Part shown: in pieces, positions 50,568 through 58,506 of the stretch
How positions within the stretch are numbered: position 1 is the first letter of the stretch
Layout of the letters: the number at the start of each line of letters is the position of its first letter
Origin: Lachancea dasiensis
Lineage: Eukaryota; Ascomycota; Saccharomycetes; Saccharomycetales; Saccharomycetaceae
NCBI GenBank assembly: GCA_900074725.1
Contig: LT598455.1
Span: 1,241,802-1,305,801 of the forward strand
DNA: 64,000 nucleotides
Direction of reading: 5' to 3'
Notes under the pieces: generated by a model
Database searches by the model: none
Told to the model about the DNA's origin: nothing
The model's input: the letters and a program-made list of their open reading frames with translations, nothing else
Translations under genes and position numbers: made by a program

Positions 50568-51053
50568 ATGGGAGAAGAAGTGAGCGGCAAGCTTTCAAGC
50601 CGCGTGCTGAACATGAAGTTCATGCGACAAGCGGACAATGCGGCAGAGGCGCTTAAGGTAGAAGAAGAAAAACGGCAGTTGGTGGACTCTAGCGAGTGGA
50701 AAATCCCAGGTAATGAGTCAATAAAAGCACGCCTGCAACCAAGCTGGACGAGTGTGGGGGCCACCGAGCTTTTAGAGCAATCACAGCCGGTTGCTGCTCT
50801 TGGCAGACGAAAAATGGGAGCACCTGAGAAGAGGGAGGAAGAGAAGGACAAAGAAGAGTTAGAAGCTCTCGAAACGCTGTGGCAAAATCAAAAACGTCAA
50901 CGAGAGCCTGAGGGTCTAGATAACTCTGAAGACAACAGTGTGTCAAAAGCCGACGAATCTGGAACGATCAGCAAGGGAAAGGGAAATGGACAGGGAAAAG
51001 GAGCTTCCCATGCTCGCAGAAAGCGCGCGAAATCAGAAAAGGAGGCTCTTTGA
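50568..51053 (+). CDS. MPP6: Nuclear exosome cofactor Mpp6
   Basis: The ATG at 50,568 gives MGEEVSGKLSSRVLNMKFMR, the conserved N-terminal Rrp6/Rrp47/exosome-binding motif (KLSSRVxNMKFM). The 161-residue protein (186 in S. cerevisiae) is otherwise low-complexity, charged and Lys/Arg-rich at the end (ARRKRAKSEK), consistent with RNA binding. Mpp6 links Mtr4 to the nuclear exosome. It is YNR024W, placed opposite the YCR057C orthologue, a clear YNR/YCR interleaving. Confidence 0.93.
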   Translation: MGEEVSGKLSSRVLNMKFMRQADNAAEALKVEEEKRQLVDSSEWKIPGNESIKARLQPSWTSVGATELLEQSQPVAALGRRKMGAPEKREEEKDKEELEALETLWQNQKRQREPEGLDNSEDNSVSKADESGTISKGKGNGQGKGASHARRKRAKSEKEAL

Positions 51054-51247
51054 AAAAATATTGTGGAAGACACGGAGAGGTCAATTATGAGAGGTAGATT
51101 GCCAACTCATGGGCGGCGGACGGGATTGTGTAACTAGTTTATCGTGTATATTAGTTGGAGGAGGAAGTCGTGGGATGTAAATATTGAAAAACCTAGGAGC
51201 GAAATAGGGTGTGCACGGGATAGAGGACAAACAGCTTTCGTGAGCCT

Positions 51248-52054
51248 TCATTTTTTCTTTCTACCGGCTTTGGAGGCGTCCGCGAAAGATCCTTTTAAGA
51301 CTGCCTGACGGGCCGTGGAATTTATGTGTTTAAAGCGATCAGGTCCTATATGAGTACCAGTAAACCACCTTGCCACGGCGACGACAACATCCCATGCATC
51401 CATCAGCGTAAGTAAGTGCAATAGTCTGCCGCCGGCAGCGGTTTCGCCGTCGTCGTCGCAGTCCTGAAAACTGATGTTGCCGGGGCCGCGGATGCGCCAA
51501 GCTGTCATGACATGCTGGCACTTGTTGATTTTTGGGTCCATTCGTAATTGATCTAGTATCAATTGTGCGTCTGCCTCTTCGGAGATATGAGCCGCGAATG
51601 CGATGAAGGTGGATCCGCGATCAACAACTGGATCGCTTTGGAACCAGACTACGTTTATTTCTGCCAGAGCTACATCTTGCGGCGGATCTGAATCGACTTG
51701 CGAGTCGGCATGAAGAGCGGCGTCTGTATAGCTATTACAAGATTCCGCGGCCTCGACGATGAAATCGAAGATGCAAACGTCTTGCTTCCATGTCTGATCC
51801 ATGAGGTCTTGGAACCGCTCCCGAGACTTTTTGGGGTCTGGATAGCCCTTGACTCCCAGCACCTGTGGCGCTGAAGCAGTTGGATACCCGCTGGGGAAAG
51901 AAAGGTGTACTGAGATGCGCTCATGATCCGGGACTTTCAGTTCACATTGCGTATCTGACAATTGTAGCAGGAAGCCTGGGTATATGGCATCCACAGTTTC
52001 GAACTCCTGTTGCAATTCTTGCCGCAGGTCTTGAGATCCGTCGGCGAGTGCCAT
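51248..52054 (-). CDS. YIH1: Gcn1-binding inhibitor of Gcn2 activation (IMPACT homologue)
   Basis: The ATG at 52,054 gives MALADGSQDLRQELQQEFET and 268 residues (258 in S. cerevisiae). The frame stays open for 87 codons upstream, but that part is GC-rich and unlike the family. An N-terminal RWD domain (about 8-115; FETVDAIYPGF, VHLSFPSGYPTASAPQVLG) competes with Gcn2 for Gcn1. The C-terminal IMPACT/UPF0029 domain (about 140-260) has STFIAFAAHISEEADAQLIL, ATAWRI-like TAWRIRG, DCDDDGETAAGGRLLHLL and VAVARWFTGTHIGPDRFKHI. Codons are noticeably GC-rich compared with PWP2. It is YCR059C. Confidence 0.95.
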   Translation of the reverse strand: MALADGSQDLRQELQQEFETVDAIYPGFLLQLSDTQCELKVPDHERISVHLSFPSGYPTASAPQVLGVKGYPDPKKSRERFQDLMDQTWKQDVCIFDFIVEAAESCNSYTDAALHADSQVDSDPPQDVALAEINVVWFQSDPVVDRGSTFIAFAAHISEEADAQLILDQLRMDPKINKCQHVMTAWRIRGPGNISFQDCDDDGETAAGGRLLHLLTLMDAWDVVVAVARWFTGTHIGPDRFKHINSTARQAVLKGSFADASKAGRKKK

Positions 52055-52465
52055 GGGCCGGTACAGGGAGTAGAGGTGTCTTGTCCGGCAGCAGGACGTG
52101 GAGTCTTGGAAAACGTGAATTTCAGAGAAAACGAATACCGTAATGTGACAAGATTGGCTGAAGGAATGCCGCGCTGTATGGAAGAAGGGGAGATGTGGAG
52201 CTGGAGAGCGCACGAGACGACCTGCGTCACTTACCGCGCGACCAGGGTACACAAAGTCCTTGTATTCGAGTCGATGCGTGGCCGTGGGTCGTGGTGAAGG
52301 TCCAAAAACACCCATACACCACGCCGGTGGGAGTGCGCGCGCCCAAAGACCGGGGCTGGCGGGCCCACGAAACTACATACAAACGAGCACAAAAGCACGC
52401 TGGCGCCGCCGCCAGGTTTGGGCAACGTCCAGCGCACTGATATACACCACCCTAGTGACAGAATG

Positions 52466-52500
52466 GTACGACGTGATATCCGCGACGTCAGTAAAACAAA
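52466..52500 (+). repeat. Dispersed 35-bp element, copy B
   Basis: It is identical to copy A at 27,492-27,526 in 29 of 35 positions, including CGACGTCAGTAAAAC (52,483-52,497). It lies 412 bp upstream of the YIH1 start. Confidence 0.6.
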
Positions 52501-52539
52501 AAATTATCGAGCCGGCCGAGCCGTATGATACATCGGTGG

Positions 52540-52595
52540 CGCTTTTCGCACTGTCGTTTGGGACTGTCGCTTTTCGCACTGTCGTTCGACACTGT
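52540..52595. repeat. 28-bp tandem duplication
   Basis: Two adjacent 28-bp copies start CGCTTTTCGCACTGTCGTT and end GACTGT/ACACTGT, with a few differences. A partial third copy (CACTGTCGTTCGGGA) follows from about 52,602. Confidence 0.85.
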
Positions 52596-52916
52596 TGCCA
52601 CCACTGTCGTTCGGGACCCGCACCTCCCCCGTCCATCGCACCAATATGTGTGCGACTGTCCACAACGTACATAGTGATATATATATATATTCGACACGCC
52701 CCAGTTCCTGGAGCTCGCCGCTCGTAGCGTTTGCGGAGGGCGGCGCCCCATCCGATCTATCGGGCCACAGCGGCTTGTCCACTGGTGACCGTCGGCCATT
52801 GCGCCAGCCTCCCGCGTTATGGTGTCGGACGACGCTGTGTCACACTCGCCAGTGGTGCGGGCCAGGGCGCACATAACGCCCCCACACCCAGACCCCCACA
52901 CCTTCAAACCAGTTCC

Positions 52917-52986
52917 ACCCGTCTAAACCCGAAACCCGTCTATACCCGAAACCCGTCTAGACCCGTCTAGACCCGTCTAAACCCGA
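52917..52986. repeat. ACCCGTCTA minisatellite
   Basis: Five copies of the 9-mer ACCCGTCTA occur in about 70 bp, some directly adjacent and others separated by ACCCGAA-type spacers, giving a higher-order unit of 16-17 bp. It is preceded by C/A-rich CACACCCAGACCCCCACACC. The array is strongly strand-asymmetric (C-rich top strand). Confidence 0.9.
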
Positions 52987-53511
52987 GGACCCAAAGCTCG
53001 TGACTTGCGCCTGCTCTCTGCGCTACTTGCGTGTTTATCGACTGAGGCAATTTGCATCATGCCTTGCAGGGCCATTATTAAGCGTACTGCGACAATAACA
53101 ACGGCCGTCTGAACTGGCCGCCGTCCCTCGCCTCGTGCAGCGCGATTACCCACGGACGGTGCGCGCGCTCTTTTTGCGATGCCCCGATGGCCGTTGCCCT
53201 ATGTAAAATTTGACATATATAAGATCCGCGCTACCCAAGCTGTTTGGAAAAAGGGTCAAGGCGCCAGCAGGAACGAAGCGGAACCCAGCGGAACCACGGA
53301 AGACCCTTAACGGAACACATTCCGGGAAGAGAAAGAAAAAAAGGACGTCGGACTTAGCGGACTTTGCAGCGCGAAAAACTCCGAATCTCGGGCCACAAAT
53401 CTGCCATACGAAAGCGTTCGGGAGGCGGGAAAGAACAAGCAGTAGCGCGACCTCCCCCCTGACTTTTTGGCCTCCGTCTTAGAGCCGCGGACCGCGACAC
53501 GAAAGACAGAA

Positions 53512-55383
53512 ATGATGACACTGCCGCGCGCGGCGCTGCTCACGTGGGCGGCTGTGGCGTGTGGCGTGATTGCAGCCGAGGAACACCCACACCACAGCGG
53601 GGGTATGGGTGCGGCGGCGGCGACGACCGCGCTCGTGCCCGTGCCGCACGAGGTCCAGCACGAGCACGGGAGCATGCCGATCCTGGAGACCGAGCTGACC
53701 GCCAGCGAGCGTGCGTACTGGGCGAACTACTCCACGGCCTCCTACTTCAACCTCCCGGCCGCGGCCACGCCGATGCAGCGCCGGACGATGCACGCGCACG
53801 TGACCGCGATGCTCCTGGTCACGTGCGTGGTGTACCCGGTGTCGCTGATGGTGGGTCACGTGGCCTGGAAGCCCCGGCGCGGCCAGCCGCGCGCGCTGGT
53901 CCTGAAGACCGCGCACACGGGACTGGTTGTGTGCGGTGCGGTCGTGCTTTTCATCGGCATGTGGGCGCTGCATGCGTTCCACGCCAGAGGTCCGGCGTTG
54001 CCGGAGCTGCGATACCCGGGAAACGTGTACGCTGCGACGAGCGTAATCGTCGTGGTCCTCACAGTGCTGAATCTCCTAGGTACCTGTGTCCGGTTTGCAC
54101 TGGCCTGCTGTCAAAGGGCGCTCACAGGACCGCCTGGAGGAGGCCAAGACCCGCCCCACTCGCTCGACACGTACGAAATGATCCCGGCCGTGGACCATCG
54201 CCATCAATCCCAGAGCTCGCAAGACTCCGATCTTACTGCAGCGCTGTCCATGGGTTCTGACGGTGCCCTTGCATGCACTCATAAGCCGGGTTCTCTCGGC
54301 GGCGGAAAGCCCGCTCGATCGTCTCCTTTCGGAGGCTCTCCGCGCGACTCATTTGACGAAAATCTCAACTCAGACCTGGAGGCCCACCGCCGCGCGCTGA
54401 CCCACGTTGCAGGCTCATTTACTCAGCGGCTGGCCAGTGTCGTGATTGGTCTCACGTCCTGGCCGCTTTTCATAATGTTGGCGGTCCACTGCCTCATCGG
54501 TCTAGCCGTAGGCAATTTGTTTGGCCAGGGCCTGCGGGTGTTCAACTTGCTGGCACACTGGATCAAAGGTGGGGTTTTTGTTACTCTCGGTATCGTTTCG
54601 CTTGCCCGCTACTGTGGATGTGGTGCAAGTAAAGGTTGGGCCTGGAACCGTTGTGCCGTGCCATTGCATCCCAACAGCGCACTACACAATCTCCAAAATT
54701 TCATCTTGCCCAACGGCTCTATGATCACCATGGAATTTATAGAGACGTTCCTGATTTTCTTTTACGGAACTACCAACGTTTTTTTGGAGCACCTATCCAA
54801 CCAAGATGGGCAATGGCATGCTAAGGACTTACAACACGTGTCCATAGCGTTCATGTACATTGGGTGTGGGCTATGCGGTCTGCTGATAGAGTATAAACTC
54901 TCGGGCTGGAGGAGGAGAAGCGCTTTGCAGAAAGGTGATTCAACTTTGGATCACTATTCAACTACCGGTACTCCCGGTTTCACACCAAATCCGTTCCCAA
55001 CTTTCACCATTTTTTGGACAGGAATACTTATGTCACAACATGCTCAAGCATCGGCAACTTCCACAGCGATTCACGTGCAATGGGGTAATCTACTCTCTTA
55101 TGGATCTTTCTTTCGTCTGCTGACATACGTTTTGCTTATTCTGAAGCCCAATACGGACAGCAAGCCCTCTAAGCCCTTCACTGAGCTCATCACATCTTTC
55201 TGCCTCTTATGCGGCGGCCTCATTTTTATGGAGTCCACCGATCAAGTGGTCGAAGCCCTTGAATATCGTGGGCTCACGGGCATGTTTACGTTCAACCTCA
55301 GCGTCGGATTTACAACTCTATTTATGGCCTGGGAAATCATCCTGCTCCATTGCAAGGATTGGCTTGAAAACGTGTTTCTTTAA
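53512..55383 (+). CDS. TVS1: Multispanning membrane protein, YCR061W/TVS1 family
   Basis: The first ATGs (53,512 and 53,515) give a clear signal peptide, MTLPRAALLTWAAVACGVIA, then a His-rich lumenal stretch and 623 residues in all (631 in S. cerevisiae). About ten TM segments follow: three near 95-210, an insert of about 100 polar residues, then a C-terminal set starting SVVIGLTSWPLFIMLAVHCL, including the Ytp1-like C-terminal domain with SMITMEFIETFLIFFYGTTN. S. cerevisiae YCR061W has no established function. The first 300 codons are extremely G/C-ending, whereas the last 280 look like the rest of the window, so the gene spans the edge of the GC-rich island. Confidence 0.9.
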   Translation: MMTLPRAALLTWAAVACGVIAAEEHPHHSGGMGAAAATTALVPVPHEVQHEHGSMPILETELTASERAYWANYSTASYFNLPAAATPMQRRTMHAHVTAMLLVTCVVYPVSLMVGHVAWKPRRGQPRALVLKTAHTGLVVCGAVVLFIGMWALHAFHARGPALPELRYPGNVYAATSVIVVVLTVLNLLGTCVRFALACCQRALTGPPGGGQDPPHSLDTYEMIPAVDHRHQSQSSQDSDLTAALSMGSDGALACTHKPGSLGGGKPARSSPFGGSPRDSFDENLNSDLEAHRRALTHVAGSFTQRLASVVIGLTSWPLFIMLAVHCLIGLAVGNLFGQGLRVFNLLAHWIKGGVFVTLGIVSLARYCGCGASKGWAWNRCAVPLHPNSALHNLQNFILPNGSMITMEFIETFLIFFYGTTNVFLEHLSNQDGQWHAKDLQHVSIAFMYIGCGLCGLLIEYKLSGWRRRSALQKGDSTLDHYSTTGTPGFTPNPFPTFTIFWTGILMSQHAQASATSTAIHVQWGNLLSYGSFFRLLTYVLLILKPNTDSKPSKPFTELITSFCLLCGGLIFMESTDQVVEALEYRGLTGMFTFNLSVGFTTLFMAWEIILLHCKDWLENVFL

Positions 55384-55533
55384 ACTAACTGTTGGCAACA
55401 ACAATAAAATTATGACCACGAAATTGCAAATACTCGCCGTCTTTGGACAGGTGGCTGACTATTTTGCTAATGACACAGCTTATGAAGAACCTTAATTTAA
55501 CCTACTAATCATTATGTGCCTTTTGTCCACCTT

Positions 55534-55572
55534 GCGGAGAGCGACATCTCTATATGCGATGCCACTCTCCGC
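55534..55572. repeat. 39-bp imperfect inverted repeat downstream of TVS1
   Basis: Arms GCGGAGAG (55,534-55,541) and CTCTCCGC (55,565-55,572) are perfectly complementary, with an inner CATC/GATG pairing. It lies about 150 bp after the TVS1 stop. It could fold as an RNA hairpin or as a dyad protein site. Confidence 0.7.
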
Positions 55573-56968
55573 CAGATCGCTTCTAGTTCTTCCAAAATAA
55601 AATCAACTCATAATTATGCTAAAGTAATATAATTGTAAAAAAGTTTATGCCCGCCTAATTAATTGTGACAGAGTCGCGATCTGTCTCCGAAGGTAATTTC
55701 AGAGAAGACATCCCTCTACACACCCTGGCTTAGTTAACCAGTGTAGTTCATCTTAACGCTAACACGCGATAACTCAACAAGTTTATTGGGGCAAGTCGGC
55801 CTCGGTGGTAGTTACCTTGCTCAACTATGTCTTCAAATTTTTGATGGCCATCGTCATTGTGTTCTAATTGTCTGGAACAGAGCTAGACCTTATCAAGCAT
55901 GCTTCAGACATCTCCCTTTGATTATTGACCCATTGTGATGGGACGTTGACTCGGTGTTTATGCAAATTCTTGGTGGAGATAATCTAAGAGCACCCCAAAA
56001 CATGGTTGACCAGGGCATTGCTACGCGGTCGCTATTTATGTAGATCCCATTGATTGACGATTTTGGCGCTCCACATTACCGGCAGTACATGTATCATTTC
56101 GTACCATCATGACACTGGTTTGTTGGTTGTCGTGATACGAGCGGGCCCGGTCAGATCACGCTTCATCAGTTCCACCTATGACCGGTTTCTGTTAGCTCTG
56201 CTTATTTTTGAACTTGATCTTCAGACTAACCCTCAACTAGCCTTGAAGCACCGTCTGAAACCGATTATTGACATTTTCTTGTCATCTTCAGATTTCCCAT
56301 CTTAATATGGCAATGGTGCCTATCATGCAAGCTGGCCCTGCCCAAGCAGTACTAGACCACTGCCATCTGATATCTTTTAAAATATCACACGCATTTAACC
56401 AATGTACGGCCACCAACATGTCTTATTACGTTGTTAAGTGCGAGCTGTGGGTATCCCTTTAGCTTTTCTACAATTGTTCTAGTTATTCAATCATCTTTGA
56501 TGGTCTTCAGCTAGCTACATCGCGCAAGTTGGCTGCGTTCTACGCCTATTGAATTGCCGTACTTCAAAGAAAAAACAAAAAAGCAGAGACTAATTTAGTG
56601 ACTCAGTGAAACCGACGCTTAGGCTACTTGCCCAGAACTTAGTGTAATCTCTGATTCTTACTGTCTGGCTCTCTATGCGCTTACAAATGAAGATAAATCG
56701 AAGCTCGTGAGTTAACATGCCGTGTCTCGATGTTGGGTTAGAGCGAAGGACAATACATAAAATGACGACAGTCGATGGGAAAAAATATCTGAGGTTAAGA
56801 CTAAAGTAAAGTAGGTCCGCAGCGAACTAAACGATATCCCTCGATTTCATAGTAAACATGCAGTTTTACATTCTTCTGGATCGACAATGTGGTTTGTATG
56901 GTATTTACACAATCATGCCCTAACAGCATATCTTAGCCTAACTCTTCCTACTGGAAGTTCAGAACAGG

Positions 56969-57035
56969 TGTGAATGGTGCAACGGTCATCTGGCATCTGT
57001 TTTCCCCCGGGTTCGAAACCTCGGGGGAGCCGATC
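56969..57035 (+). pseudogene. tRNA-like remnant (D-arm and T-arm only)
   Basis: TGGTGCAACGG (56,975-56,985) resembles an A box and forms a D-arm-like GGTG-CAACGGT-CATC. GGTTCGAAACC (57,010-57,020) resembles a B box inside a C5/G5 stem. Only about 24 nt separate the two boxes, too few for an anticodon arm, and the flanks cannot form an acceptor stem. It reads as a truncated tRNA relic just upstream of tRNA-Ser(CGA). Chance resemblance is possible. Confidence 0.35.
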
Positions 57036-57044
57036 GAAGTGAGG

Positions 57045-57151
57045 GTCAGTTTGGCCGAGAGGTTAAGGCGATAGACTCGAATCTAGTTACAAACAAGAAC
57101 GAGGTCATCTATTGGGCTATGCCCGCGTCGGTTCAAATCCGGCAGCTGACG
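57045..57151 (+). tRNA. SUP61: tRNA-Ser(CGA) with intron
   Basis: Acceptor GTCAGTT (57,045-57,051) pairs with AGCTGAC (57,144-57,150), discriminator G. The D-arm has GCCGAGAGGTTAAGGC. The anticodon stem ATAGA/TCTAT encloses CTCGAA, anticodon CGA at 57,078-57,080. A 25-nt intron (57,082-57,106) after the base 3' of the anticodon contains ACGAGG, which can pair with the anticodon loop. A long variable arm typical of tRNA-Ser follows, then T-arm GTCGG-TTCAAAT-CCGGC. A T7 run at 57,161-57,167 terminates Pol III. In S. cerevisiae the single-copy essential SUP61 also precedes BUD31, so synteny confirms identity. Confidence 0.97.
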
Positions 57152-57160
57152 ATTCTTCAA

Positions 57161-57167
57161 TTTTTTT
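57161..57167 (+). terminator. Pol III terminator of tRNA-Ser(CGA)
   Basis: A run of seven T residues lies 10 bp after the mature 3' end, the normal RNA polymerase III termination signal. Confidence 0.85.
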
Positions 57168-57401
57168 GAAGCTTATTATAACTTCGATACGGCTTGGCTA
57201 CTGGTTAAATAGACACTCGTAGTGTGATCACTATGAACGTGAACGTTTAATTATAATTGCATGGATGAGCTCACAGTTTTCCTGAGGAAAAGGTTAGCAC
57301 CGCCGCATTGACTATTGAAGTTGTATTGGTGGTAGTTTGTTGTAAGTACTGGTTTTGTTCGGCTAGACTAGTGCACCTGTGGTTCTTTTCGCTCTCGAAT
57401 T

Positions 57402-57872
57402 ATGCCACGGATAAAGACCAAGCGAACAAAAGCCGCCCCCGAAGGGTTCGAGCAGATCAAGCCGACCTTGACAGACTTTGACCACCGCTTGCGGAAATTG
57501 CAGGATAATGGTGCCTCCAGAATGGCAGCAAAGGCTAATGAGGGGTCTTGGAAGGTCTTCCAGCTCACAAACGAGCGTTCGCGGTACATATACGATCTGT
57601 ATTTCAAACGCAAGGCGATCTCCAAGGAGCTTTACGACTGGCTGCTGCGCGAGAGATACGCCGACAAGATGCTGATATCCAAGTGGAAGAAACGTGGGTA
57701 CGAAAAGCTGTGCTGTTTGAAGTGCATTCAAAGCTCAGAGTCTGCGACACAGGGCAATACCTGTATTTGCCGGGTACCGAGAGCCACTCTCGTGAAGAAT
57801 AGCTCAGACGGCGTCGTTACGTTTACAAGGTGCGTCCACTGTGGGTGCGCTGGATGCTCAAGCAGTGATTAA
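57402..57872 (+). CDS. BUD31: Spliceosome-associated G10-family protein
   Basis: The 156-residue protein (157 in S. cerevisiae) matches Bud31/G10 throughout: MPRIKTKRTKAAPEGFEQIK, then SWKVFQLTNERSRYIYDLYF and RKAISKELYDWLLRERYAD. The Cys-rich C-terminus (CCLKCIQ, TCICRVPR, CVHCGCAGC) forms the three-zinc cluster seen in spliceosome structures. Bud31 belongs to the NTC-related set in activated spliceosomes. It is YCR063W, next to tRNA-Ser(CGA) as in S. cerevisiae. Confidence 0.97.
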   Translation: MPRIKTKRTKAAPEGFEQIKPTLTDFDHRLRKLQDNGASRMAAKANEGSWKVFQLTNERSRYIYDLYFKRKAISKELYDWLLRERYADKMLISKWKKRGYEKLCCLKCIQSSESATQGNTCICRVPRATLVKNSSDGVVTFTRCVHCGCAGCSSSD

Positions 57873-58506
57873 GCCATGGTGGCGTGAATTTTCCTTCAAC
57901 CAAGTGGTCGCCCGGCACTTTCTCTGCAGTAAAAACTGTAGCGTCTCTCAAGCTGAAGGGACAATGACATTAACTGAGCTTTAGAGACGACTCTTGACGC
58001 TCGTTGAGTCTATTCATACAGCTCAGAGCGGGGATGTCACGTGCCAAGGTATCGAAAAACGGATGTTAACATTCAACATCCCTCTGGTTTTGGTAAGCGG
58101 CGAGGCCACCCTAGCTCTTGAGCTTTTCCCATGCGTTCGTTGCTACCCCATATGCGTATGCTCACTTACAAACGCAAAGGCGTTCCATCTCACGATATTC
58201 CATACGCGAAAACGCGAAAAATGTGACGCGTCTTGATTCGATTTTTTAAACGCGAAAAATCATGCTAGTTATCGCTGCAAGTTCAAAAGAGCTTTTCAAC
58301 CCTTTCCAGCCAGTGGTGATGGCTCTCATGCCCTGCTTTATTCGCGTGTGTCGATGCACACGTACACACACACATATATATATATATTGACGGTGTATGC
58401 GCGTACAGCGACGGCCATATTTAGGGCCGCAAGTATCGTCTAAAGTCAAGGGTCTAAGGAAAGATACAAGCCAGAGGGCATTAAACGAGTTGCCCAAGCA
58501 CCAAAA
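57873..58506. promoter_or_regulatory. HCM1 promoter with SCB/MCB cluster
   Basis: Within 55 bp there are three CGCGAAAA elements fitting the SBF consensus CNCGAAA (58,205-58,212; 58,213-58,220; 58,251-58,258) and one perfect MCB ACGCGT (58,226-58,231). A TCACGTG E-box lies near 58,036. HCM1 is a G1/S gene in S. cerevisiae, controlled by SBF/MBF. A CA/TA microsatellite (58,361-58,388) lies between the cluster and the ATG. The cluster is about 250-300 bp upstream of the ATG, normal for this class. Confidence 0.88.
58361..58388. repeat. Compound (CA)n(TA)n microsatellite in HCM1 upstream region
   Basis: A CGTACACACACACA stretch passes directly into TATATATATATATA. It is about 120 bp upstream of the HCM1 start and could influence promoter nucleosome positioning; this is inference. 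Confidence 0.85.

Larger units (their letters stand above)
52055..53511. other. GC-rich gene-free region between YIH1 and TVS1
   Basis: About 1.46 kb of unusually GC-rich DNA separates divergent YIH1 and TVS1. Random-looking open frames occur on both strands because stop codons are rare in GC-rich sequence; none resembles a known protein. S. cerevisiae has TAH1 (YCR060W) here, and I cannot find its TPR sequence. The interval contains a 28-bp duplication, an ACCCGTCTA array, a TA microsatellite near 52,678 and copy B of the dispersed element. Confidence 0.75.
55384..57044. other. Large gene-free interval between TVS1 and tRNA-Ser(CGA)
   Basis: Some 1.66 kb with ordinary A/T content. No frame longer than about 85 codons and none recognisable. 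It contains an imperfect hairpin at 55,534-55,572 and a tRNA-like Pol III box remnant near 56,975-57,027. No LTR with convincing ends and target duplication was found. Confidence 0.6.

Noticed and set aside
52055-52315. N-terminal 87-residue extension of YIH1
   Set aside because: Family length and the RWD start fit the ATG at 52,054; the extension is open probably only because of GC-rich DNA.
52260-52970. Several overlapping open frames on both strands upstream of YIH1
   Set aside because: Frames on both strands are open at once because the DNA is GC-rich, and all cross minisatellite sequence.
53210-53482. 90-codon basic open frame upstream of TVS1
   Set aside because: It lies in GC-rich DNA where stops are rare, has no recognised similarity, and ends 30 bp before the TVS1 ATG, where the promoter and 5' UTR are expected.
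56731-56925. Possible solo LTR: TGTTGGG ... CCCTAACA, 195 bp, upstream of the tRNA gene
   Set aside because: It has inverted TG/CA-type ends, but no 5-bp target duplication (flanks CTCGA and GCATA), it is short for a yeast LTR, and no second copy was found in the window.
58030-58060. CDEI-like GTCACGTG as part of a point centromere
   Set aside because: No A/T-rich CDEII and no CCGAA-containing CDEIII follow at the right distance; it fits better as a Cbf1-type promoter E-box.
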